Source: an uncultured Granulosicoccaceae bacterium (lineage in GTDB: Bacteria > Pseudomonadota > Gammaproteobacteria > Granulosicoccales > Granulosicoccaceae). Taken from it: a stretch of DNA of 48,652 nucleotides. Positions 26,617 through 34,610 of the stretch are shown here, one piece after another. The notes beneath the pieces were generated by a model. The model saw only the letters and a program-made list of their open reading frames with translations. It was not told where the DNA came from and did not search any database. The DNA lies in contig CALKXD010000139.1 in NCBI GenBank assembly GCA_938003855.1, positions 1 through 48,652 of the forward strand. Direction: 5' to 3'. Position numbers and translations under genes: made by a program. How positions within the stretch are numbered: the first letter of the stretch is position 1; every line of letters begins with the position of its first letter.

Positions 26617-27677
26617 TCATGGGCGCGTCTTACGGCTCGCTGTTGGCAACCAAGCTGGCGATGGCCGGGCACGATGTCGCACTAGTGTGTACCACTAACA
26701 CCGCCGGGTTGATTAACAGCGAGGGTACCATCGTTCGATTCCCGGTCCGTGGTCTCGACGAAGCCATTGTAATAACCTCGGGCGAGTTGCCCGGATCTAT
26801 CAAGGCGCTTGAGCCTGATCATGTTGACGTGGGTGAATACGATCTCGTTGTGCTGGCGATGCAGGAGCCTCAGTACAGTAGTTCGACAGATGTTCGTGAG
26901 TTGACAGCGAGAGTGGCCGCTGCAAAAGTGCCCTGCATGGCGATCATGAATATGCCGCCGCTGGCGTACATGAAAAGACTGCCTGGCGTGGATGCAGCGT
27001 CCGTGGAAAGTTGCTACAAAGAGGCGGGCATCTGGGCCGATTTCGAGCCGGGTCTGGTGACCCTTGCAAGCCCCGACCCACAGGCATTCAGACCGGTTGA
27101 TGCAGGGAAAAACACGTTGCAGGTTAGTTTGCCGACTAACTTCAAAGTGGCGCGCTTTGAGTCGGACGCACATACCGACATGCTACGTACTCTGGAAGCC
27201 GATATCATGGCGATACGGCATTCGCACGACGGCGGCGAAATTGAATTGCCGGTAAAATTAAAGGTTCACGACTCGCTCTACGTTCCGTTGGCCAAGTGGA
27301 GCATGCTGATGACCGGAAACTTTCGCTGCATACAGCGCAGTGGCATGGTTGCGATCTGTGACGCCGTTCATCAGGATCCGGCTCAGTCCCTGTCAATCTA
27401 TGAGTGGACCGCCTCCGTTTGCGTGGCGCTGGGGGCTGATCCGGCGGACCTGGTTCCTTTCGACAAATATGCCAAGGCAGCCAAGGGGTTGTCGCAGCCT
27501 TCGTCGGCTGCCAAGGCGTTGGCCAGAGGCGTCACTGCAATCGAGCGTGTCGATAAATTAATCCAGTTGATTGCCTCGCAGAAAGGCATGAGTTCTCCGG
27601 TGGTTGATGAAATCGTTAACGATGTGCAGTGGTATCTCGACAACAACAAGGCGGCGGCACTGTCAAAGGCGGGTTAA
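26592..27677 (+). CDS. NAD(P)-dependent dehydrogenase, ketopantoate-reductase-like
   Basis: A 361-residue soluble protein with an N-terminal Rossmann fold and a helical C-terminal half, as in the ApbA/PanE ketopantoate reductase superfamily and related 2-hydroxy acid or opine dehydrogenases. The nucleotide loop reads YNTLIMGASYGSLLATKLAMAGHDVALV, with GASYGS where the family has GxGxxG. YDLVVLAMQEPQY follows as the second strand pair, and the C-terminal half contains VKLKVHDSLYVPLAKWSMLMTGNFRCI and a short helical bundle. PanE proper is about 300 residues, so this is a divergent relative. Substrate not predictable. I take the ATG at 26592 (MAKKYNTLIMG); a TTG at 26562 would add ten residues. 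The gene appears monocistronic. Confidence 0.65.
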   Translation: MAKKYNTLIMGASYGSLLATKLAMAGHDVALVCTTNTAGLINSEGTIVRFPVRGLDEAIVITSGELPGSIKALEPDHVDVGEYDLVVLAMQEPQYSSSTDVRELTARVAAAKVPCMAIMNMPPLAYMKRLPGVDAASVESCYKEAGIWADFEPGLVTLASPDPQAFRPVDAGKNTLQVSLPTNFKVARFESDAHTDMLRTLEADIMAIRHSHDGGEIELPVKLKVHDSLYVPLAKWSMLMTGNFRCIQRSGMVAICDAVHQDPAQSLSIYEWTASVCVALGADPADLVPFDKYAKAAKGLSQPSSAAKALARGVTAIERVDKLIQLIASQKGMSSPVVDEIVNDVQWYLDNNKAAALSKAG

Positions 27678-27767
27678 GTTTACCCGTTGGATCGTTAGCG
27701 ATCAGTCGCGGCATCAGTCGCGACTGATTCTCTGTAGTCTGGTTTTGCGTAATTCGGGGGGCGGTGT

Positions 27768-28520
27768 TCAGCGCTTGATGTTGAGGCCGAATTTAATCGG
27801 TGCACGACGTTGCAAACCATATATCGCTGATGCATTGACGGATACTCGTCCGCATTGGTGGTCGTGCAAACCGTAGCCTTCGTGGATGTGCCCGAATAAA
27901 TGCAGTTTTACTGAAGGTAATCCATCCACCACCCGACGCAATACCGGACAGCCGGCATGTTCCAGTGTGCCATCGCGGCCTGGGCATTTATCAAAAATAC
28001 CGTGCGGTGGCCCGTGAGTAATCAATACCTCGGTATCACGTGGAATGTGCGACCAGATAGCTTCTGCATCTATCGGGTCATACATGAATGCCCAGTCGAA
28101 AAAACGCGGTGTATACGGTGACCCGTAGAATTTCACGCCCTTTATTGTGACGCTGCTGTTATACAGGTAGTGGAGGCGTGTGCCGTTAGCAAGCGTTGAC
28201 TGCGGTGTGTTGTGATATCCGAGGTCGTGGTTGCCGGCTATGTAGATTATGTCTTTAAACTGGTCGAGTGAGTTGAGCCACACCATGAAACTGTGGATTT
28301 CATCGGCCCGGCCGTAGTTGCTGAAATCGCCCGCGTGAATCAGTACATCGTAAGTACCCTGGATGTCCAGCGCGCTGTGTGTGCCGTGCGTATCACTGGT
28401 CAGTAGGCACTTTAGTGTAGACACGGATTGCTCCAGTTTAGGATGGTCGAATTCCACGCGTCCATCGGCTTGAGTGGATTGCGATGTGAAATGAATTGTC
28501 TGATAACCATCGGGACACAT
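27768..28520 (-). CDS. Metallophosphoesterase (MPPED/UPF0046-like)
   Basis: A calcineurin-like phosphoesterase of 250 residues with a two-metal active site. The motifs run in order: SDTHG (42-46), GDFSN (64-68), GNHD (96-99), THGPPHG (167-173) and FGHIHEGYG (208-216). All usual metal ligands are present. The insertion of aromatic residues around YGSPYTPRFFDWAFM is typical of the eukaryote-like MPPED subgroup, which hydrolyses phosphodiesters. The natural substrate is unknown. The start at 28520 lies 14 bases after tatD and suggests an operon; a GTG at 28424 preceded by CTGGAG is an alternative that would begin just ahead of the first motif. Confidence 0.87.
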   Translation of the reverse strand: MCPDGYQTIHFTSQSTQADGRVEFDHPKLEQSVSTLKCLLTSDTHGTHSALDIQGTYDVLIHAGDFSNYGRADEIHSFMVWLNSLDQFKDIIYIAGNHDLGYHNTPQSTLANGTRLHYLYNSSVTIKGVKFYGSPYTPRFFDWAFMYDPIDAEAIWSHIPRDTEVLITHGPPHGIFDKCPGRDGTLEHAGCPVLRRVVDGLPSVKLHLFGHIHEGYGLHDHQCGRVSVNASAIYGLQRRAPIKFGLNIKR

Positions 28521-28534
28521 CGCTCAACGTTACT

Positions 28535-29332
28535 TTAACCGCTCGTGGCCGTTGGGTCCTCGTGGTGCTGATACAGCGTCAGCGCGTTGTCAGTTGTGCG
28601 TTGTGCCAGTTCTTCCACGGGTAGTTGTATAATGTCAGCCACCCGGCGGGCAACTTCAACGAGGTAGGCGCTTTCGTTGCGCTTGCCGCGGTGTGGTGTG
28701 GGCGCTAAGTAGGGTGAGTCGGTTTCAAGCACAATGAGATCGACAGGGATATCGGGTAGTACCTCGATGTGTGTTGTTTTCTTGAAGGTGGCAACGCCTC
28801 CAATGCCAACGTAAAAGCCGCCGAGATCAGCAATCTTGTGAGCGTCAGCCACTGTGCCGCTGAAGCAATGAAAAACTCCGGTCAGGTCATCGTCGTTCTG
28901 CTCTTGTATTAGTGTGTAGGTATCGTCAAAGGAGTTTCGAGTGTGCAGCACTATCGGCAGCTGGTATTTTTTTGCCAGCCTGATCTGTTGTCGTAACGCC
29001 TCCTGTTGCTCGCTCTTGTAGGTGAGGTCCCAGTGATAGTCGAGGCCGGTTTCACCGACCGCCACGTAACGACCGCTTTGTAACTCACTTGACACGTGGT
29101 CTATCTCAGTGTGGAAATTCGCATCGACATGACACGGGTGCAGGCCCATCATCGGAAAGCAATGGTTCGGGAATTCAGCCGCCACGGAGTTCATAGGGGC
29201 AGTGCTGTCTTTATTGATATTTGGCAAGTACATACGCGTGACACCGGCATTGATTGCGCGGGTGATAGCAGCGTGTCTGTCTTCGTCAAAGCGGTCAGAA
29301 AAAAGGTGTGTGTGGGTATCGATTAGTAGCAT
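28535..29332 (-). CDS. tatD: TatD family metal-dependent hydrolase (DNase)
   Basis: A 265-residue TIM-barrel amidohydrolase of the TatD family. Metal-binding and catalytic positions are visible: IDTHTHL at the start, VGETGLDYHWD, LPIVLHTRNSFDD, GVFHCFSGTVADAHK, and ETDSPYLAPTPHRGKRNES. Characterised members act as 3'-5' DNases in DNA repair or RNA/DNA turnover. It is followed 14 bases later by the metallophosphoesterase on the same strand and preceded by a LysR gene with an 85-bp gap. YcfH and YjjV are the paralogues; the sequence does not separate them firmly, so the gene symbol is generic. Confidence 0.9.
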   Translation of the reverse strand: MLLIDTHTHLFSDRFDEDRHAAITRAINAGVTRMYLPNINKDSTAPMNSVAAEFPNHCFPMMGLHPCHVDANFHTEIDHVSSELQSGRYVAVGETGLDYHWDLTYKSEQQEALRQQIRLAKKYQLPIVLHTRNSFDDTYTLIQEQNDDDLTGVFHCFSGTVADAHKIADLGGFYVGIGGVATFKKTTHIEVLPDIPVDLIVLETDSPYLAPTPHRGKRNESAYLVEVARRVADIIQLPVEELAQRTTDNALTLYQHHEDPTATSG

Positions 29333-29417
29333 TTATTATTTAGTGAGGGTTGTGACTATAGTGCAGGCCCAGGCAGATAAAGCTGTTCGGCCCGGGTCAG
29401 GGGTTATCCGCTTGTGT

Positions 29418-30317
29418 TTATTTTTCAGCGATAATCCAGTCCCGGGTTTTTATCGCTTTGTCTGACAAGGTCGAGCGAGCCGACCAAACCAGATAAAAAC
29501 CGGCATCGGTTTTCCATTGGAGGTCTGTAACTCTGACTAGCAATCCGTTAGCTACCAGGTCAGAGGTAACATGATCCCAGCCGAAGATTACCCCGTCTCC
29601 TGCAAGGCCGGCCTGTAGTACCAGCGCATAGTCATTAAAGCGCAGTCCGGCGCCACAATCTATAAATGGTATGCCGTGCTGCAGATAGAAGTCTGGCCAG
29701 CCCGGTCGGTAACGGTACGGTTCTTCGAGCGTGATCAAATCATGTTGGCTGAGATCTTCCAGTGTTTTTATTGAGGCATTTTCCGCTACCCAGCCAGGGC
29801 TTGCCAGCGGATAGAGAATCTCTTCTGCCAGCAGCGTGGATTCATAGCCGGGCCAGTGCCCATGACCACGCCATACCGAGAGCGAAATTCCTTCGCTGGC
29901 AAGATCGAGCTCACGATCAGTCTGCTGGATACGCAGATCGACATTGCAGTGATCAGTGCGGAAATCATGCAGGCGTGGCACCAGCCAGTAGTGTGCAAAT
30001 GCCGACGATACATTCAGCGTTACATGCTCACCGTGACCGTGCTGCTGAATGCCTGTTATGCAATCGGCCACCCGAGAGAAGCCGTGATCAATCTCGGTAG
30101 CCAGCAGGGATCCTGCATCCGTTAGCTGCAGTTTTTTGTGCTTGCGGACGAATAACGCAATGCCGATGGCTTGCTCTAATCGTCGCACCGACTGACTGAC
30201 TGCAGGCTGGCTGATGCCCAGTTCCGTCGCGGCGCGAGAAAAAGACTCATGTCGGGCAGCGGTTTCGAAGACCACTAAATGGTTCGTCGAACCTGCCAGC
30301 TGCTGGAGATTTTGCAT
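29418..30317 (-). CDS. LysR family transcriptional regulator (GcvA-like)
   Basis: A 299-residue LysR regulator. The N-terminal winged helix-turn-helix spans about residues 15-60 (FETAARHESFSRAATELGISQPAVSQSVRRLEQAIGIALFVR), followed by the linker helix and a periplasmic-binding-like effector domain. The Ser-Arg-Ala-Ala and QPAVSQSVRRLE sequences are standard. The effector domain resembles the GcvA group (SVWRGHGHWPGYESTLLAEEILYPLASPGW). It is divergent from mttB with 97 bp between, and a LysR-style palindrome lies in that gap, so it probably controls the methyltransferase and FAD/GcvT genes in response to a methylated amine or related ligand; the ligand is inferred, not shown. Confidence 0.92.
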   Translation of the reverse strand: MQNLQQLAGSTNHLVVFETAARHESFSRAATELGISQPAVSQSVRRLEQAIGIALFVRKHKKLQLTDAGSLLATEIDHGFSRVADCITGIQQHGHGEHVTLNVSSAFAHYWLVPRLHDFRTDHCNVDLRIQQTDRELDLASEGISLSVWRGHGHWPGYESTLLAEEILYPLASPGWVAENASIKTLEDLSQHDLITLEEPYRYRPGWPDFYLQHGIPFIDCGAGLRFNDYALVLQAGLAGDGVIFGWDHVTSDLVANGLLVRVTDLQWKTDAGFYLVWSARSTLSDKAIKTRDWIIAEK

Positions 30318-30366
30318 AATCTGATGTTATTAAATGCACAAGGGAATTCGGAGGATACACGGACAT

Positions 30367-30381
30367 TTGTATAACATACAA
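30367..30381. promoter_or_regulatory. LysR-type operator candidate between lysR and mttB
   Basis: TTGTAT-AAC-ATACAA, six-base perfect arms, containing T-N11-A as in LysR-family sites. It sits in the 97-bp divergent gap, about 34 bp before the methyltransferase ATG, overlapping a possible -10 (TATAAC). It is the best candidate for autoregulation and activation of the divergent pair. Confidence 0.6.
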
Positions 30382-30414
30382 TGGTGGCAACTTGTCCTTT
30401 GCTGAGTCGCTTCA

Positions 30415-31950
30415 ATGTCTGAAAAGCCACGACCAAAAAGACGCAGGCGCACACGTGGTGCAACCTCCGGTATTGAGACAGTTCCTGCGTCTCCTTTTGT
30501 AAAGCGTAAGCTGGCGTTTTACGACCTGCTCGATGAAGAATCGGTTGTTGCGCTGGAGGCTCAGGTCGACTGGATACTCGAGGATGTCGGTGTTGCGTTT
30601 CGCGATGACCCCGAGGCGCTGGCGTTGTGGAAGTCGGCCGGTGCAAGAGTCGACGGTGATAACGTTCGAGCGCCGTCGGACTTGATTCGCGAATTGTGTC
30701 GCAAAGCGCCGTCCGAGTTCACCCAGTTAGCACGCAATCCTGAACGCTCGGTAGTGATCGGTGGGCACAGTCAGGTGTTTGCACCAATCTATGGTGCGCC
30801 TTTTGTGCGTGATCTAGATAACGGACGCCGCTACGGTGACCTGGATTGTTTCGAAAAACTGGTGAAACTGACTTATCTGCATCCGAATCTGCATCACGGT
30901 GGTTTTGTTACCTGTGAACCCTGTGATATACCGGTCAGTCATCGCCATCTGGATATGCTTTATGCGCACATGACGCTCAGCGATAAGCCGCACCTTGGTG
31001 CGATTACTGAGGCGTCGCGCGCGCAGGACAGTGTCGATATGGCCGAGATTGTCTTTGGTAAGGACGTCATGGAAGATCATTGTGTGATCATGGGTAATGT
31101 CAATACGAACTCCCCGTTGCTGGTAGATAAAGTGGTGACAGGTGCAGTGCGAGCCTACTGCGGACGCGGCCAGGGTATTGTCGTTGTGCCATTTATACTC
31201 TCCGGTGCGATGGGTCCGGTCAGCACTACCGCGTCTGTTACGCAAGCCATTGCCGAGGCCATGATGGTGTGCGCGTATTCGCAGTTGGTACGACCCGGCG
31301 CGCCGTTTGTGCTTGGTAACTTCCTGTCGTCAATGTCATTGAAGTCGGGTGCGCCTACCTTTGGTATGCCGGAGCCGGTACTGTCTAACTATGTGGTCGG
31401 GCAGCTTGCTCGCAGGGCAGGCTTGCCACTACGTTGCGGTGGTTCATTGACTGCCTCAAAAATAGAAGATGCGCAGGCGGCTTACGAGAGTGCGGATAGC
31501 ATGCACTCGACAATGCTTTCCGGAGCCAATTATGTACTGCACGCTGCGGGCTGGCTTGAGGGCGGTTTGTGTGTCGGATTTGAAAAGTTGGTTATGGATG
31601 CAGATCGGCTTGGCAGCTATCAGAAACTGCTGGGGCAGGGGCTCGATCTTGACGAAAACGCGTTTGCCCGTGATGCCTATCTCGAGGTGGCGCCCGGCGG
31701 GCATTTTCTGGGGTCTTCACACACCATGGCCAACTATAAGACCGCATTTTACGAACCTGCGCTGTCAGACAGCGAGAACGTAGAAAGTTGGGAGGATGGC
31801 GGTTCACGGGATATGCGGGCTCGCGCCAACAGTCGTTGGAAATCGATGCTCGATGCTTACCAGCTACCGCCTATCGACGAGGCGACTCGCGAGGCATTGC
31901 AAAGTTATGTTGCCAGGCGTAAAGAGCAAATACCGATTGCCTGGTATTAG
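30415..31950 (+). CDS. Non-pyrrolysine MttB-family (trimethylamine/betaine-type) methyltransferase
   Basis: A 511-residue TIM-barrel methyltransferase of the MttB superfamily. Typical stretches are ILEDVGVAFRDDPEAL near the start, FTQLARNPERSVVIGG, PHLGAITEASRAQDSVDMAEIVFG, GAMGPVSTTASVTQAIAEAMMVCAYSQLVRPGAPF, and NYVVGQLARRAGLPLRCGGSLTASKIEDAQAAYES. The frame is read through without an internal amber codon, so it is a member lacking pyrrolysine. Such members demethylate quaternary amines like glycine betaine or carnitine to a corrinoid or folate acceptor. The first 20 residues are strongly basic (KPRPKRRRRTRG). The following gene is a DMGDH-like flavoprotein, supporting demethylation of an N-methyl compound. 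No corrinoid protein is next to it. Confidence 0.87.
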   Translation: MSEKPRPKRRRRTRGATSGIETVPASPFVKRKLAFYDLLDEESVVALEAQVDWILEDVGVAFRDDPEALALWKSAGARVDGDNVRAPSDLIRELCRKAPSEFTQLARNPERSVVIGGHSQVFAPIYGAPFVRDLDNGRRYGDLDCFEKLVKLTYLHPNLHHGGFVTCEPCDIPVSHRHLDMLYAHMTLSDKPHLGAITEASRAQDSVDMAEIVFGKDVMEDHCVIMGNVNTNSPLLVDKVVTGAVRAYCGRGQGIVVVPFILSGAMGPVSTTASVTQAIAEAMMVCAYSQLVRPGAPFVLGNFLSSMSLKSGAPTFGMPEPVLSNYVVGQLARRAGLPLRCGGSLTASKIEDAQAAYESADSMHSTMLSGANYVLHAAGWLEGGLCVGFEKLVMDADRLGSYQKLLGQGLDLDENAFARDAYLEVAPGGHFLGSSHTMANYKTAFYEPALSDSENVESWEDGGSRDMRARANSRWKSMLDAYQLPPIDEATREALQSYVARRKEQIPIAWY

Positions 31951-31982
31951 GACGTTGCCTGGCGGCTGAGCGCAGCGTCTTT

Positions 31983-32018
31983 CCTGAACCCGAACCCGAA
32001 CCCGAACCTGAACCCGAA
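31983..32018 (+). repeat. Hexanucleotide tandem repeat in mttB-GcvT/FAD gap
   Basis: Six head-to-tail copies of CCYGAA (CCTGAA, three CCCGAA, CCTGAA, CCCGAA), ending 20 bases before the next ATG. Variation in copy number would change the distance between the two genes but not a reading frame. Confidence 0.9.
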
Positions 32019-32038
32019 CTACCGCTGAGCTTACTCTG

Positions 32039-34492
32039 ATGCCCGAAATCCAACTGAATAGTGATACACCTGACCGGAACCTGCCATCCCACGCAAAGGT
32101 CGTTGTTATTGGTGGGGGTGTGGTGGGTTGCTCTATCTTGTTTCATCTGGCTAAGTTTGGCTGGAAAGATGTGGTGTTGCTGGAAAGGCGCGAGCTGACG
32201 TCGGGTTCGTCGTGGCATGCTGCAGGGCAGATTCACACGATAAGCTCTGACCCTAATATCTCCCGTCTGCAGAGTTACACAATTGATCTGTACCGGGAAA
32301 TTGAAGAACTTTCCGGTCACTCGGTTGGCTTGAATATTACTGGTGGCTTCTATCTGGCGTCCAATAAAACCTGGTATGACTACCTCAAGCGTGAACGATC
32401 AAAGGCGCGTTACATGGGGCTGAATCAGGAGTTCATAAGTCCAGGGGAAATTGCTGAACGCCATCCCCTGATTGATCCAAAGCACTATCATGCGGCGCTT
32501 TGGGATGATCAGGATGGCGATCTCGATCCTTCCGGTGCAACCTATGCGTTTGCAAAGGCGGCAAAGGTGCATGGTGCGAATTACTTTACCCATACACCAG
32601 TCACCGCTACTACCCAAAGAGCTGATGGCAGCTGGGATGTGGCGACGCCGAACGGTTCGATCAATGCGGAGCACATTGTGAATTGTGGTGGTTTGTGGGC
32701 GCGTGAAGTCGGGCAGATGCAGGGGGTGCAATTGCCAGTGCAACCGATGGAGCATCACTATCTGATCACGGAGGATATAGACACCATCATTGCGCATCCC
32801 ACACGCCTGCCTTCGGGTATCGACTATGAGGCCAACATCTATTTCCGACAGGAGCGCCAGGGGATGCTGCTGGGCACCTATGAACCCGTATCTACGCCAT
32901 GGAAAGTCGATGGTACTCCGGCAGATTTTGGTCATGAGTTACTGCCCTCGGATGTAGACCGAATTGCCGAGCGGCTGGAGCTGAGCTTCGAGCGGATACC
33001 GGCGTTAGGCGACGCTGGAATAAAAAACATAATTAATGGCCCGTTCACGTTCGGTCCTGACGGCAATCCATTGATTGGGCCGGTACCCGGTATGCGTAAC
33101 TACTGGGTGGCAGTTGGTGTGATGGCAGGGTTTTGCCAGGGGGGAGGCGTTGGGCTCACGATGGCTGAGTGGATGATTGACGGTGAACCCTCCATTGATG
33201 TGTGGGCGATGGATGTTGCGCGTTTCGGTGAGTACGCCACGCCATCGTGGGGCACGATTAAATCCTCAGAAAACTATGAGCGCCGCTTTGTCATGACATT
33301 TCCCAACGAAACTTTGCCGGTGGGACGTATGCAGAAGACTACGGCGCTTTATGATCGATTGCTTGCGAGAGGGGCGGTGATGGATGCGAGCTTTGGACTG
33401 GAGCACGCACTTTGGTTCGCCAATGGCCCGGACGACGCGCACGAAGATGCCACCTTCCTGCGTAACAAATCGTTTGACTATGTTGCGGCAGAGGTAGCTG
33501 CTGTACGGACTGCAGTAGGCGTCATGGAGATTGCCAATTTTGCCAAACACGAGTTTTCCGGGGCAGGTGCAAGAGCCCACCTTGATACCGTACTGGCAGG
33601 TCGCCTGCCCGGGCCCGGTCGATTAGCGCTGACCCCGATGCTGACGGACCAGGGTAAGCTATACGGAGACCTGACGGTGGCTTGCCTGGCCGACGATCAC
33701 TTTGTCCTTTTTGGCTCTGGCGCGATGCAGGAAGCGCATCGGCGATGGTTCGAAGGCCGTTTGCCGGAGAGTGATGTGTCCTACAGGAATGTGTCTGACG
33801 ACTGGCACGGTCTGGCGTTGTCCGGCCCTAAGTCGCGAGAATTGCTGCAGTGTGTCACAAGGCATGATGTGTCGGCCGATGCGATGCCGTTTCGTGATTT
33901 TTGCCGAACGACGGTCGCAGACATACCGGTGATGCTGGCGCGTATCAGCTTTTCCGGTGAGCTTGGGTATGAGCTCTATTGTCGGCCGCAGTACCTATTG
34001 CGTTTATCTGCTGCTCTGGAGGCCGCAGGGGAGCCACTTGGCTTGAAATGGTATGGGGCTCGTGCGCTGATGGCTCTTCGGCTTGAAAAGAGCTGGGGTG
34101 TGTGGACGCTCGACTATAGACCGGACTTTACTCCGGCTCAGGCTAACCTTGACAGCTTTATTGATTGGGGGAAGGACTTCACGGGTAAGAGTGCGGCGTT
34201 GGCGGAGCGTGACAACGGTACAGTGAAAAAGCTGGTAACACTGGTGATTGACGTTGATGGTGTTGACGTGGTCAATGATGAAGCGATTCTGCATAACGGT
34301 GGTGCAGTGGGTTATGTTTCATCGGGCGGTTTTGCGCACCATGTCGGGCAGTCTGTAGCCATGGGATATGTATTAACCGAGTATGCGGCTGGTGGTACTA
34401 TGCTTGAGGTGGAAATTCTTGGTGAGACCTATCCGGCCGTCGTTCAATCAGCGCCGCTTTATGATGCCGGTGGCTCGCGTATGCGTGGCTAG
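32039..34492 (+). CDS. FAD-dependent dehydrogenase/GcvT fusion, dimethylglycine dehydrogenase-like
   Basis: An 817-residue two-part enzyme. The N-terminal FAD-binding DAO domain has GGGVVG (25-30) in VVVIGGGVVGCSILFHLAKFG. It also has SSWHAAGQ, whose His60 corresponds to the covalent flavin His of dimethylglycine and sarcosine dehydrogenases. A FAO_M-type linker (about 390-445) leads into a C-terminal aminomethyltransferase (GcvT) domain with FSGELGYELYCRPQYL and GARALMALRLEKSWGVW, which binds tetrahydrofolate. The likely reaction is oxidative N-demethylation of dimethylglycine, sarcosine or a similar amine, passing formaldehyde to folate. It follows mttB by 88 bp, so the two probably act in sequence. 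No clear ribosome binding site precedes the ATG; translation may be coupled or driven by the repeat-containing leader. Confidence 0.9.
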   Translation: MPEIQLNSDTPDRNLPSHAKVVVIGGGVVGCSILFHLAKFGWKDVVLLERRELTSGSSWHAAGQIHTISSDPNISRLQSYTIDLYREIEELSGHSVGLNITGGFYLASNKTWYDYLKRERSKARYMGLNQEFISPGEIAERHPLIDPKHYHAALWDDQDGDLDPSGATYAFAKAAKVHGANYFTHTPVTATTQRADGSWDVATPNGSINAEHIVNCGGLWAREVGQMQGVQLPVQPMEHHYLITEDIDTIIAHPTRLPSGIDYEANIYFRQERQGMLLGTYEPVSTPWKVDGTPADFGHELLPSDVDRIAERLELSFERIPALGDAGIKNIINGPFTFGPDGNPLIGPVPGMRNYWVAVGVMAGFCQGGGVGLTMAEWMIDGEPSIDVWAMDVARFGEYATPSWGTIKSSENYERRFVMTFPNETLPVGRMQKTTALYDRLLARGAVMDASFGLEHALWFANGPDDAHEDATFLRNKSFDYVAAEVAAVRTAVGVMEIANFAKHEFSGAGARAHLDTVLAGRLPGPGRLALTPMLTDQGKLYGDLTVACLADDHFVLFGSGAMQEAHRRWFEGRLPESDVSYRNVSDDWHGLALSGPKSRELLQCVTRHDVSADAMPFRDFCRTTVADIPVMLARISFSGELGYELYCRPQYLLRLSAALEAAGEPLGLKWYGARALMALRLEKSWGVWTLDYRPDFTPAQANLDSFIDWGKDFTGKSAALAERDNGTVKKLVTLVIDVDGVDVVNDEAILHNGGAVGYVSSGGFAHHVGQSVAMGYVLTEYAAGGTMLEVEILGETYPAVVQSAPLYDAGGSRMRG

Positions 34493-34610
34493 CGGGGTGG
34501 AGCGCTATCGTGGTTGAAGCAACTGGTTTGCCTTTAACTTCCCGGCTAAATTGGCCGTCGGTAGAACCTGTCGCGCTCGCATAGCATGCGGGCTGTCGAC
34601 AAAGCCTGTG

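Noticed and set aside
31871-32320. Minus-strand frame of 149 codons over the hexamer repeat
   Set aside because: Antisense to mttB and the FAD/GcvT gene; its Gly-Ser repeat is only the read-through of the CCYGAA units.
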